64,000 bases of DNA from contig JAFGEZ010000004.1 in assembly GCA_016931295.1 (NCBI GenBank), positions 98,745 through 162,744 of the forward strand. The letters run 5' to 3'. The notes below the pieces were generated by a model. It worked only from the letters and a program-made list of their open reading frames with translations. It ran no database searches and was not told the DNA's origin. The translations under genes and the position numbers were made by a program. Source of the DNA: Candidatus Krumholzibacteriota bacterium. GTDB taxonomy: Bacteria; Krumholzibacteriota; Krumholzibacteriia; Krumholzibacteriales; Krumholzibacteriaceae. Below, piece after piece: positions 1 to 8,588 of this stretch (within the stretch, counting starts at the first letter, position 1; each line of letters opens with the position of its first letter).

Positions 1-119
1 TCATCGAGAACCGCCGCCAACTCGACCGCTACGACGACCCCGAGGAGCGCTACTACATCCGCGACGGCATCGTCGTCGTCCCCAAGGGCGCCGTCCTCCC
101 GGACGGCCTGCGGATCTGA
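1..119 (+). CDS. glgC: Glucose-1-phosphate adenylyltransferase, C-terminal end only
   Basis: Only the last 38 codons are in the window, read in the frame that ends at TGA 117-119. The tail reads [19 protein letters not shown] before the stop. This matches the left-handed beta-helix end of bacterial ADP-glucose pyrophosphorylase, which makes ADP-glucose from glucose-1-phosphate and ATP for glycogen synthesis. The nucleotidyltransferase domain lies upstream of the window, so the call rests on a short but characteristic C-terminus. No terminator hairpin with a T-run follows it in the 158-base gap. Confidence 0.72.
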   Translation, partial: IENRRQLDRYDDPEERYYIRDGIVVVPKGAVLPDGLRI

Positions 120-219
120 GGCCGATCAACTGGCCTCACCTGAGAACGGCCGGTCGGTTTCGTGCCGGGCGGGCGGCGAGCGTTCGCGAGATAAACCACG
201 ATACCTTTTATGAAATCAG

Positions 220-228
220 TGCTACAAT
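220..228 (+). promoter_or_regulatory. Extended -10 promoter for the FG-GAP lipoprotein
   Basis: TGCTACAAT is an extended -10 (TGn plus TACAAT) about 50 bases before the chosen ATG. No good -35 is visible 17 bases upstream, as is usual for extended -10 promoters. Confidence 0.45.
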
Positions 229-277
229 GACGCGACGATCCTTTGATAGTGCGTGCGAACCGGAGAGGAGGCTCGCA

Positions 278-2452
278 ATGAAGCCTGTCATTGCGTGCAT
301 TCTTGCATTCGCGGCCCTGTCCGTCTCGTGCAGCGAGGATTCGGCCGTCGCGCCCCCGAACCCGTCTCCCCCGGACGATTTCTTCATGATGTTCGATACG
401 CGGCTCGTGTACCTGGTCCGCGATGAACCGTGCGGGATCTCGGCCGGGGATTTCGATTCCGACGGCGACGTCGACCTGGTCACGGCGAACTCCGATTCCG
501 AGGACCTCTCGGTATTCCTGAATGACGGCCGCGGTCTGTTCCGCGAGGCCGGGACCTATGACGTGGGGCAGGATCCGATCGGCATCAGCGCCTGCGACAT
601 CGACGGCGACGGCGTGAAGGACCTGGTCGTGGCGAACAGGTCGTCCCGCTCCATCTCGACGTACTTCTGCAGGGGAAACGGGACGTTCACGAGGAGACTC
701 GACTATTCCGTCGACTGCTATATCTCGTCGTTCGCCATGTGCGACGTCTACGGCGCGGGCATTCCCGACGCCGTGTACGTGGGCTTGGGCCTCGACGTAT
801 GCGTGCTGGACAACCTCGGGAACGGCGTCTTCGACACGACGACCTGCCATGACGTGCGGCCCGGACCCGGGGTCGTCTGCACGGCCGATTTCGATGGGGA
901 CCGCCACGAGGATCTCGCGACGCTCGACTTCATGGGAGGCATCTCCGTGCTGCTGAACGAGGGGAACGGGACGTTCGCCGACTCGGTGGGGTATGAAGGC
1001 GGATCCGCGTACGGCACGTCCGCCCTTGTTTCCCTGGACATCGATGCGGACGGCGATGAGGACCTGGTGGGAGCCGATCTCAACGGGCCGTACCTGTTCT
1101 GCCTGGAGAACGACGGACTCGGCACGTTCGGCGCGCCGACCGTCTTCGGCGCCGGCGCCATGCCGGGGGATCTCGTGGCGGCCGATCTCGACGACGACGG
1201 GCAAAACGAGCTGATCTCGGTCAATACGTATTCATACGACCTGTGGATCTTCCGGTCGGAGGATCACGGCGCGTCGCACGACGCGTACGAGGCGGGCGCC
1301 GGCCCGCGCTCGGTGTGCGCCGCCGATTTCGACGGGGACGGCGCGACGGATCTCGCGGCCGTCAACGCCACGAGCAATACGATGGTGATCTACGTCAACG
1401 ACGGAACCGGCCGTTATCCGACGGACCGGCGGCGGTACGATGCGGGGGAATCGCCGGAATCGATCGTGGCGGCCGATCTCGACAACGACGGCGATCTCGA
1501 TCTCGCCGTCGCGGCAAGCCGGAACGGCGTGTCGGTGTTCATGAACGACGGCAGGGGATCCTTCTCGCCGGGGCCCGGATACCCGATCGACGGCGCGCTC
1601 GGTTCGATTTTCGCGAGCGACCTGGACAACGACGGCCAGGCGGATCTCGTCGTCACCTGCTCCGCTCCGAAGAACACCGTCGCCGTCATGCTGAATGCCG
1701 GGAACGGGACGTTCGACCCTCCCGTCGAATACGACGCCGGCGACTCGCCCCACGCCGCCTGTGCGTGCGACCTCGACGGCGACGGGCATGCCGACCTGGC
1801 CGTGGCGAATTACATGGCGACGTACATCTCGATCCTCATGAACGGGGGGGACGGGACATTCGATCCGCCCCGCGAGCACGGCCTCGGCGACTGGCGATAC
1901 CCGACGTCGATCGCCGGGCACGATTTCGACGGCGACGGCGACACCGACCTGGCCGTGGCCGATGCGAACCAGGGAGAGGTGTTCATTTTGTCGAACGACG
2001 GCAACGCGACCTTCCAGGCGACCTCGGTGCTCGACGTCGACGGAAACACCATGTACCTCGTCGTCGAGGATCTCGACGGCGACGGCCGCGTCGATCTCGC
2101 CGCGGTGCACATGTACCCCGACTGCGTGCTGCTGTTCACGGGACATGGCGACGGGACCTTCGATCCGGCGCGCGAGGTCTCTACGAACGGCCGGCCCTAT
2201 CGCATCGCCGCGCGCGACTTCGATCTGGACGGCGACACCGATCTGGCCTCCCTGAACGGAGAAGGCGAATGCGTCTCGATCCTGCTCAATGACGGTGCGG
2301 GGAATTTCTCGTTCCTGGGCGGATTCTGGGGCGGCACGGCGCCCGCCGGCATGGCCGCGGGGGATCTCGACGGGGACGGCGACCCGGATCTGGCCGTCAC
2401 CAACCCGGCATCGGGCGCGATCTCGGTCATGATGAACACGACGGCCGACTAG
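278..2452 (+). CDS. Secreted lipoprotein of 14 FG-GAP/VCBS repeats
   Basis: This 724-residue protein starts at ATG 278, which has a strong GGAGAGGAGG ribosome site; an upstream in-frame ATG at 227 lacks one. A lipoprotein signal (hydrophobic stretch then LSVSC) is followed by a short Pro-rich linker. The rest is a run of about 48-residue repeats, each carrying a calcium-binding-loop core of the form DxDxDGxxDL, as in FG-GAP/VCBS and integrin-alpha propellers. I count 14 cores; the third (DVYGAGIPDAV) is degenerate. The protein probably sits on the outer membrane or cell surface and binds Ca2+. The ligand is unknown. It is monocistronic and converges on the next gene. Confidence 0.85.
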   Translation: MKPVIACILAFAALSVSCSEDSAVAPPNPSPPDDFFMMFDTRLVYLVRDEPCGISAGDFDSDGDVDLVTANSDSEDLSVFLNDGRGLFREAGTYDVGQDPIGISACDIDGDGVKDLVVANRSSRSISTYFCRGNGTFTRRLDYSVDCYISSFAMCDVYGAGIPDAVYVGLGLDVCVLDNLGNGVFDTTTCHDVRPGPGVVCTADFDGDRHEDLATLDFMGGISVLLNEGNGTFADSVGYEGGSAYGTSALVSLDIDADGDEDLVGADLNGPYLFCLENDGLGTFGAPTVFGAGAMPGDLVAADLDDDGQNELISVNTYSYDLWIFRSEDHGASHDAYEAGAGPRSVCAADFDGDGATDLAAVNATSNTMVIYVNDGTGRYPTDRRRYDAGESPESIVAADLDNDGDLDLAVAASRNGVSVFMNDGRGSFSPGPGYPIDGALGSIFASDLDNDGQADLVVTCSAPKNTVAVMLNAGNGTFDPPVEYDAGDSPHAACACDLDGDGHADLAVANYMATYISILMNGGDGTFDPPREHGLGDWRYPTSIAGHDFDGDGDTDLAVADANQGEVFILSNDGNATFQATSVLDVDGNTMYLVVEDLDGDGRVDLAAVHMYPDCVLLFTGHGDGTFDPAREVSTNGRPYRIAARDFDLDGDTDLASLNGEGECVSILLNDGAGNFSFLGGFWGGTAPAGMAAGDLDGDGDPDLAVTNPASGAISVMMNTTAD

Positions 2453-2491
2453 CGCCGGCGCCGGCGCGCGTTCGCGGATCGCCGGGCGCTA
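2450..2491. terminator. Hairpin shared by two convergent genes
   Basis: TAGCGCCGGCG (2450-2460) pairs with CGCCGGGCGCTA (2480-2491) with one bulged base. The stem contains the TAG of the plus gene and the stop of the minus gene. There is no T-run, so it may block 3' exonucleases or act with Rho. Confidence 0.5.
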
Positions 2492-3364
2492 GTTGTCGAA
2501 GTACGTCGTCATCGGCACGAACTCCGCCGTCGGGCAGACGGCCCTGTGGGTGCCGGGGGTGAACCGGTAGTTGGGATCCTCGTACGGCTCGCCGCCGGGG
2601 CCGAATATCCGGAAATCGTCCACCAGCTGCCAGACGCAGTAGACGATGTTCTTGTTATCGGGGCAGGCGATCGTGAAGGACTCCTCCACCGTCTCCTCCT
2701 CGCTCACCGTGATGGAGGTCGACGACGAGTAGGAGAACTCCGCGCTGAGGGTCGCCGAGAAGTTCACGAACAGGCCTCCCGAGACGGTGGCCGACATCCC
2801 GATCGTCCGCCCGAACTCCTCGGCCTTCGTCGTCTCGACGCCCCGCGTCGTCGACCGCGTCACCGTGACCGACGTGCTTCCCGAGTACCGCTCGACGCTG
2901 CCGAGCCGCACCCAGTAGCGGACGTGCTGGATGTAGGGGGACGCGGAGAGCTGGTTGCAGTTCATCACGCCGTAACTTGATGGATACGTGTAATATATGT
3001 TCGTGAAGAGCGAGTCGTACGCCGTGACGATCGTGTCGCCCTCGACGAGCTTCATCCGGTTCGGGCCGGGGTACGTCGCGGAGAATCTGCACTGGAAATC
3101 GCAGCCGGGCCCGTCGCAGCACCAGCCGGGACTGGGCCAGACGCTGTCGACCGAGGCGATGTACGTCGACAGTTTCACCGTCTTCACCACGAGCTCCATC
3201 GATTTCTCCGGAACCGGGCCGGCATAGTACGTCGGCTCGGGAATGGGCGGGCGGTCGAGCGCCTCCTCGGGCGCGGGCCCGACGGTGTCGTCGTCGCTGC
3301 AGCCGGCGGCGACGACCAGCATGATGCATGCGATCGCCGTGAGAATCGTCCGGGATGGTTTCAT
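2489..3364 (-). CDS. Lipoprotein of unknown function
   Basis: This 291-residue protein starts at the ATG complementary to 3362-3364, with GGAAAGGA about 8 bases upstream. The N-terminus is a lipoprotein signal (MKPSRTILTAIACIMLVVAAGC, cut before Cys). After an acidic, Pro-rich linker comes a beta-rich body. It includes a Ser/Thr-rich stretch around residues 160-215 (TSVTVTRSTTRG, SGGLFVNFSATLSAEFS) that could be amphipathic strands, and two Cys pairs near residues 68-76. I do not recognise a family. The central segment vaguely resembles insecticidal or pore-forming toxin strands, but that is weak. It is a single gene facing away from the next secreted protein. Confidence 0.6.
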   Translation of the reverse strand: MKPSRTILTAIACIMLVVAAGCSDDDTVGPAPEEALDRPPIPEPTYYAGPVPEKSMELVVKTVKLSTYIASVDSVWPSPGWCCDGPGCDFQCRFSATYPGPNRMKLVEGDTIVTAYDSLFTNIYYTYPSSYGVMNCNQLSASPYIQHVRYWVRLGSVERYSGSTSVTVTRSTTRGVETTKAEEFGRTIGMSATVSGGLFVNFSATLSAEFSYSSSTSITVSEEETVEESFTIACPDNKNIVYCVWQLVDDFRIFGPGGEPYEDPNYRFTPGTHRAVCPTAEFVPMTTYFDN

Positions 3365-3427
3365 CGGCGCATCCTTTCCGGGTGCCGGGACCTCGATCGA
3401 ACACGGGAGGAGGCGAACTCGCGAGAC

Positions 3428-3456
3428 ATCCTGGGGGCGGAGCCGGATTCTGTCAA
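3428..3456 (-). promoter_or_regulatory. Possible promoter for the minus-strand lipoprotein
   Basis: On the minus strand TTGACA (3456-3451) is followed after 17 bases by CAGGAT (3433-3428). The -35 is perfect and the -10 weak. It lies about 65 bases upstream of the ATG. Confidence 0.35.
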
Positions 3457-3475
3457 CCGGAATCGTCGCAACATG

Positions 3476-3484
3476 TGGTACAAT
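3476..3484 (+). promoter_or_regulatory. Extended -10 promoter for the propeller protein
   Basis: TGGTACAAT is an extended -10 about 100 bases before ATG 3585. It is in the divergent gap shared with the minus-strand lipoprotein. Confidence 0.45.
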
Positions 3485-3584
3485 ATGAGAATGTGTTGCC
3501 CGACGCGGGACGCGCGGCGGGGCGCCGGATGCGGCATCGGCATGTCCACGGCGACGACGGACGATTCGACAGGGAGTGACGACA

Positions 3585-5987
3585 ATGAACGGCAACTGGA
3601 AGACATCGATCCTGGCGGGCATGTGTCTCGTGGTTCTCGCCGCGCCGCCGCTCGGCGCGGTCTGGATGCCGGACGGCCTGCCCGTCTGCACGGCCGGCGG
3701 CACGCAGCAATACGTCGAGATGATTCCCGACGGCGACGGCGGGGCGATCGTCGTCTGGAGCGATCATCGCGGCGGCGTGGACGACGATATCTACGCCCAG
3801 CGCATCGACGCCACGGGAGAGGTCCTCTGGACGGCCGACGGCGTCGCGCTCTGCACCGCGACGGGGGCGCAGTACTCTCAACGGGTCGTTTCGGACGGCG
3901 CCGGCGGGGCGATCGTCGTCTGGCGCGACAACCGGAACGGATTCTCTCCCGAGATCTACGCCCAGCGCGTCAACGCGGCCGGAAACGTGCTGTGGGGAGC
4001 CGACGGCGTGGCCGTCTGCGCCGTCGCCGACATGTTCAACAGGCCATGGATCGCCCCGGACGGCGCCGGGGGCGCCATCGTGGCGTGGGAATGCCTCCGC
4101 GATGTCGATTACGACATCTATGCGCAGCGCGTGAGCGCCTCGGGGGTCATGCAGTGGACAACCGGCGGCGTCATCGTCTGCGACGCGAAGTACGACCAGA
4201 TGAACGCCCGGATCGTCTCCGACGGCGCCGGCGGGGCCGTCGTGGCGTGGATCGACGACCGGAACGGAAACGACGATCTCTACGCCCAGCGGATCGATGC
4301 CTCGGGGGCCGCGCAATGGGCCGCCGGCGGCGCGCCTCTCTGCGTGGCCGCCGCCGACCAGGAGTCGGTCGACATGATCGCCGACGGTTCGGGAGGCGCG
4401 ATCGTCGCGTGGGACGATCCCCGAACCGGGCACGACGCCGCCTACGCGCAGCGGATCGACGACAAGGGGGATCTCCTGTGGACGGCGAGCGGCGTCCCCC
4501 TCTGCTCGACGACGGCGAACCAGCAGTACCCAAGGATCGCGACCGACGGCGCCGGCGGGGCGATCGTCGTCTGGCACGACAGCCGCGCGGGCAACTACGA
4601 CGCCTACGTCCAGCGCGTCAGCGCCGCGGGGACGGTCCTCTGGGCGGGCACGGGCATGCCCGTCTGCACCCTGGCGGTGGGGCAGTACTATATCGAGATC
4701 GCGGCCGACGGCGAGGGCGGGGCCTACGTCACGTGGAACGACGTGCGAGGCGGCGACTACGACGTCTTCGCGCAGCGCATCGCCGCCTCGGGCGCCGCGC
4801 GGTGGACCGCGGACGGCGTCGCGATCTGCGAGGTCGAGGGGAATCAGACGGATGCCGCGCTCGTCCTCGACGGCGACGGCGGTGCGATGGTCGCATGGGA
4901 CGATCTCCGCGACGGAAACCACGACATCTACGCGCGGCGCGTCTCCCCCGCGGGACTGCTGCCCGACCAGCCGCTGATCGCCGGGGTCCTCGACGTCCCG
5001 CGCGACCAGGGGGGCAAGCTGACGATCCACTGGGACGCGAGCGCCTGCGACGTCCTGCCGCTGACCGAGATCACCCATTACTCGGTGTGGCGGCGGCTGT
5101 CCGCCCCGGTTGCGGCGGTCACGGCCCCCGGGGATGACGCCGCCGGCGGGATACCGGACGTGCCGCCCGGCTTCGAGGGGCCGGCCGTGCGCCTCGGCTC
5201 CGGCGGGTACTCGTGGGAATGGCTCGCCACCGTCCCCGCCCGGTACGTCGAGAGCTACGCCTTCACGGCCGTGAGCCTGTACGACTCGACGGGAGCCGAT
5301 CCGGGATGGCAGCATTTCATGGTCACCGCCCATACGCCGCTGCAGTATCTCTTCTTCGATTCCCCCGTCGACAGCGGCTATTCGGTGGACAACCTCTCCC
5401 CCGCCGCCCCGGTCGGAGCGGTCGCCGAGCAGAGCTACGTCCCCGAGGGGCTGAACCTCGCATGGGAGGAGAACGCCGAACCCGATCTCCATCACTACGC
5501 GATCTACCGGGAAACGGATCCGGGTTTCGAGCCCTCGCCGGAGAACCTCGTCGCCACGCCCGGCGAGGCCGCGTGGTTCGACGCCGAGTGGCGGTGGGAC
5601 GCGGGGTATTCGTACCGGATCGCCGCCGTCGACGTCCACGGCAACGAGAGCGGCTTCGCTTCGGTCTCGCCGGAAGGCGTCACCGGCGGCGACACGCCGC
5701 CGCCGGCCGGCGCGACCTTCCTCGCGCAGAACGTGCCGAACCCCTTCAATCCCCGCACCGTGATCGCCTTCGACCTCGGCGAGGCCGGGCGCGTCTCGCT
5801 CCGGGTCTACGACGTCGCCGGACGTCTCGTGGCGACGCTCGTCGACGGGGAGCGGCCGGCGGGGAGGCACCGCGTGGAATGGAACGGCCGGATCGCCGGC
5901 GGCGCGACCGCGGCGAGCGGCGTCTACTTCTACCGGCTCGACGCGGGCGCGTTCGGCGAGACGAAGAAGATGATCCTGCTGCGCTGA
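3585..5987 (+). CDS. Secreted beta-propeller protein with FlgD/type IX-like C-terminal tail
   Basis: This 800-residue protein uses ATG 3585; the in-frame GTG at 3576 is too close to the AGGGAG ribosome site. A signal peptide ends near LGA. Residues about 25-460 hold eight repeats of roughly 52 residues with the pattern DGxGGAIVxWxDxRxGxxDIYAQR then W..GV.VC, a likely eight-bladed propeller. A Fn3-like region follows (residues about 470-720). The last 85 residues are a FlgD-type Ig domain (NVPNPFNPRTVIAFDL ... SGVYFYRL ... KKMILLR), the tail typical of secreted cargo in FCB phyla. It is probably exported to the surface. Ligand unknown. Confidence 0.82.
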   Translation: MNGNWKTSILAGMCLVVLAAPPLGAVWMPDGLPVCTAGGTQQYVEMIPDGDGGAIVVWSDHRGGVDDDIYAQRIDATGEVLWTADGVALCTATGAQYSQRVVSDGAGGAIVVWRDNRNGFSPEIYAQRVNAAGNVLWGADGVAVCAVADMFNRPWIAPDGAGGAIVAWECLRDVDYDIYAQRVSASGVMQWTTGGVIVCDAKYDQMNARIVSDGAGGAVVAWIDDRNGNDDLYAQRIDASGAAQWAAGGAPLCVAAADQESVDMIADGSGGAIVAWDDPRTGHDAAYAQRIDDKGDLLWTASGVPLCSTTANQQYPRIATDGAGGAIVVWHDSRAGNYDAYVQRVSAAGTVLWAGTGMPVCTLAVGQYYIEIAADGEGGAYVTWNDVRGGDYDVFAQRIAASGAARWTADGVAICEVEGNQTDAALVLDGDGGAMVAWDDLRDGNHDIYARRVSPAGLLPDQPLIAGVLDVPRDQGGKLTIHWDASACDVLPLTEITHYSVWRRLSAPVAAVTAPGDDAAGGIPDVPPGFEGPAVRLGSGGYSWEWLATVPARYVESYAFTAVSLYDSTGADPGWQHFMVTAHTPLQYLFFDSPVDSGYSVDNLSPAAPVGAVAEQSYVPEGLNLAWEENAEPDLHHYAIYRETDPGFEPSPENLVATPGEAAWFDAEWRWDAGYSYRIAAVDVHGNESGFASVSPEGVTGGDTPPPAGATFLAQNVPNPFNPRTVIAFDLGEAGRVSLRVYDVAGRLVATLVDGERPAGRHRVEWNGRIAGGATAASGVYFYRLDAGAFGETKKMILLR

Positions 5988-5995
5988 CAAGGCGG

Positions 5996-6024
5996 CGGCA
6001 TGCGTTCCCTTCCGGCGCATGCCG
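5996..6024. terminator. Hairpin between convergent genes
   Basis: CGGCATGCG (5996-6004) and CGCATGCCG (6016-6024) form a perfect 9-bp stem with an 11-base loop, between the propeller gene and the GNAT gene that converges on it. There is no T-run. Confidence 0.5.
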
Positions 6025-6084
6025 GCCCTCCGCGGCGGGAGACGGCCGCCGGGCGAGCCTCGACGGCGTCCGGCCTCTCCCCGC

Positions 6085-6591
6085 TCACAGGTTTCGCGTG
6101 AACAGCCGTTCGACGCTGGTCGGGTTGACCGGGTCGACGGCCCGCGTCCGCTCCGTCGCGGTGAAACCGTTCTTCTCGTACACCTCGCGCGCACGGGCGA
6201 AGAGGATATCCGACCAGAGGACCATCCGCCGGAAGCCCGCCTCCCGCGCCCAGTCGACCGCCGTTTCGAGGAGCCGCCGGCCCCAGTTGCGCCCGCGGAT
6301 CGAGCGGCGGAGGTAGAGGCGGTGCAGCTCGCACGTCTCGACGTCGACCGGCGTGACGCCGACGCAGCCGACGACGTCGCCGTGGTCGTCGAGCACCCAG
6401 AACTCGCCACCCCCGTCGCGGTAGCTCATCTCGATGTCCTCGAGATCCCGGTCGAAGGCGGCGAAGTCCATCGTGTAGGCGAGGTCGGCGTAGGTTGCGC
6501 GGATCGTGGCGACGACGCCGCCGTGGTCCTCGCGGCGATAGGGGCGGATGTGGGGAAAGCGCCCCTCGACGATCCCGCCGGCCCGGTTCAT
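6085..6591 (-). CDS. GNAT-family N-acetyltransferase
   Basis: This 168-residue protein has the GNAT layout. There is an N-terminal helix region with a DxxxF/DLExI segment, a central strand pair (EFWVLDDHGDVVGCVGV), the LHRLYLRRSIRGRNWGRRLL acetyl-CoA-binding stretch (the R/QxxGxG/A-type loop), and a C-terminal strand (ARAREVYEKNGF). It should transfer an acetyl group from acetyl-CoA to an amine; the substrate cannot be told. Its ATG overlaps the stop of the NAD synthase gene in a 4-base ATGA, so it is translationally coupled to it. Confidence 0.82.
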   Translation of the reverse strand: MNRAGGIVEGRFPHIRPYRREDHGGVVATIRATYADLAYTMDFAAFDRDLEDIEMSYRDGGGEFWVLDDHGDVVGCVGVTPVDVETCELHRLYLRRSIRGRNWGRRLLETAVDWAREAGFRRMVLWSDILFARAREVYEKNGFTATERTRAVDPVNPTSVERLFTRNL

Positions 6592-8351
6592 GGCCCGGTC
6601 GGGCCCGAACGCCGGCCGCGGTCGCGGTAGCGGTTGGTGATCGGGAGGCGGCGGTCGCGTCCGAAGGCCTTCGGGGTGATCTTGATCCCCGGGGGGGCCT
6701 GCCGCCGCTTGTACTCGTTGCGGTCGATGAGGTCGACGGTCCGCCGCGCCGTCGCCGGCTCGATCCCGCGAGCGACGATCTCGTCCACGGAGAGGTCGTG
6801 CTCCACGTAGAGCTCGATCACGCGGTCGAGGATCCGGTAGGCGGGAAGGGAGTCCTGGTCGCACTGGCCGGGGCGCAGCTCGGCCGAGGGGGGGCGGCGG
6901 ATGATCGAGCGGGGGATCGTCTCCTGCCGGGCCCGGCGGTTGCGGTCGCGGGCGAGCGCCCAGGCGAGCGTCTTGGGGACGTCCTTGAGGACGGCGAAGC
7001 CGCCGGCCATGTCGCCGTAGAGGGTGCAGTATCCGACCGCCGTCTCGCTCTTGTTTCCCGTGGTAAGGACGAGCCAGCCGCGCGCGTTCGAGAGGGCCAT
7101 GAGGAGGTTCCCCCGGATCCGCGCCTGGATGTTCTCCTCGGTCACATCGAGGCGCGCCGCGATCCCCGCGTCGCCGAGGATGCCGCGGTAGGCGTCGTGC
7201 GCGGGACCGATCGGCAGCTCGAGCAGCTCGATCCGCAGGGACGCGGCGAGGCGGCGCGCGTCGGCCAGCGTCTCTTCCGACGTGTATCCCGAGGGCATCG
7301 TGACCCCCGTCACGCGGTCGCGGCCGAGGGCGTCGACGGCGATCGCGGCCGTCAGCGCCGAATCGAGCCCGCCGCTGATCCCGAGGACGACGTGCGAGAA
7401 TCCGTTCTTGTCCACGTAGTCGCGGGTGCCGAGAACGAGGGCCTCGTAGACCTCGGCGACGGGGGCGAGGTGCCCGGTGCGCCGGCGCCGGAGGGGCGGG
7501 CGGCGCGCCGGCCGGTAGAGGGCCGGCAGGCGAACGATCGCGGGGCGGGCCGCCGCGCGCGGCCGGCGGCCGCGTGGGGCGGCGGGACGCGCGGGCACGG
7601 GGACGTCGGCCACGATGAGGTCCTCCCGGAAGGGCCGCCCGCGGGCGACGGTGCGGCCCGCGGGATCGGCGATGACGCTGCTCCCGTCGAAGACGAGCTC
7701 GTCCTGCCCGCCGAGGAGGTTGACGTAGAAGAGCCAGATGCCGTTCTCCTTCGCCCGGCGCCGCATGAGGCGCTCCCGCTCGGGGCCCTTCCGCCGGTGG
7801 TAGGGAGAGGCGGAGATGTTGACGACGACGCCCGTCTCCGCATCCGAGGCGAGGGCCTCGACCGGGCCGCGGTCGACCCAGACGTCCTCGCAGACGCTGA
7901 GGCCAACGCGGAGGCCGCCGAGATCGACGGCGAGGGGTGCCTCGCCCGCCGAGAAGTATCGCTGCTCGTCGAAGACGCCGTAGTTCGGCAGATGGATCTT
8001 GCGGTAGCGGGCGGCGATCCTGCCGCGATACAGCAGGACGGCGGTATTGTACGGATGGCCGCCGCGGTGGTCGGGCTTCTCCGGCGCGCCCACGACGAGC
8101 GCGATCCCGCGCGCCAGCGAGGCCGCCTGCGCGAGCGCCGCCTCGCAGTCGGCGAGGAAGCGGGGCTTGAGCAGGAGATCCTCGGGGGGATAGCCGCAGA
8201 TGACGAGCTCGGGAAAGGCGAGGAGCTGGACGCCGGCCCGCTTCGCCTCGGCGACGAGACGCCCGACGAGCCCGACGTTTCCCGCGAGGTCGCCGACCGT
8301 GGGATTCACCTGGGCGAGACCGATCCGCACCGTTCCGTTTGTCGTTTTCAC
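6588..8351 (-). CDS. nadE: Glutamine-dependent NAD+ synthase
   Basis: This 587-residue two-domain enzyme makes NAD+ from deamido-NAD+, ATP and glutamine. Residues 1-260 are a nitrilase-type glutaminase with the Glu48 (FPELVICGY), Lys118 (RKIHLPNYG) and Cys154 (SVCEDVW) triad. Residues about 295-587 are the synthetase, with the ATP-pyrophosphatase loop SGGLDS at 326-331. An Arg/Pro-rich linker (about 252-292) joins them. The start is GTG 8351, placed 6 bases after AAGGAG. It is followed by the GNAT gene with a 4-base overlap. Length fits the glutamine-dependent class. Confidence 0.95.
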   Translation of the reverse strand: MKTTNGTVRIGLAQVNPTVGDLAGNVGLVGRLVAEAKRAGVQLLAFPELVICGYPPEDLLLKPRFLADCEAALAQAASLARGIALVVGAPEKPDHRGGHPYNTAVLLYRGRIAARYRKIHLPNYGVFDEQRYFSAGEAPLAVDLGGLRVGLSVCEDVWVDRGPVEALASDAETGVVVNISASPYHRRKGPERERLMRRRAKENGIWLFYVNLLGGQDELVFDGSSVIADPAGRTVARGRPFREDLIVADVPVPARPAAPRGRRPRAAARPAIVRLPALYRPARRPPLRRRRTGHLAPVAEVYEALVLGTRDYVDKNGFSHVVLGISGGLDSALTAAIAVDALGRDRVTGVTMPSGYTSEETLADARRLAASLRIELLELPIGPAHDAYRGILGDAGIAARLDVTEENIQARIRGNLLMALSNARGWLVLTTGNKSETAVGYCTLYGDMAGGFAVLKDVPKTLAWALARDRNRRARQETIPRSIIRRPPSAELRPGQCDQDSLPAYRILDRVIELYVEHDLSVDEIVARGIEPATARRTVDLIDRNEYKRRQAPPGIKITPKAFGRDRRLPITNRYRDRGRRSGPTGP

Positions 8352-8376
8352 GCGGCGCTCCTTTCCCGGCGGGCGG

Positions 8377-8385
8377 ATTGTACCA
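8377..8385 (-). promoter_or_regulatory. Extended -10 promoter for nadE
   Basis: On the minus strand TGGTACAAT lies about 25 bases upstream of the GTG start. This is the same extended -10 string as at 3476-3484 on the plus strand. Confidence 0.5.
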
Positions 8386-8588
8386 CGCGCCCCGGGCGGG
8401 CGAAAAGCGAAAGCCTCCCGGGGGATGCAACCTCTTCACGCCCGGGGCCGTAATCCGGATATGGAACAGGACACGACGATACGGGGGAACGGAACGGTGA
8501 CGTGGAGCAAGGTGATCGCGGATCCGGCGAAAGGCCCCTTTCGGGTTGCCGGCCCGTTCCGTCCCCCGCACACGAAAGGACCACGGCG

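Noticed and set aside
2489-3364. Pore-forming (aerolysin-like) toxin
   Set aside because: The Ser/Thr-rich stretch is suggestive, but there are no conserved motifs to support it.
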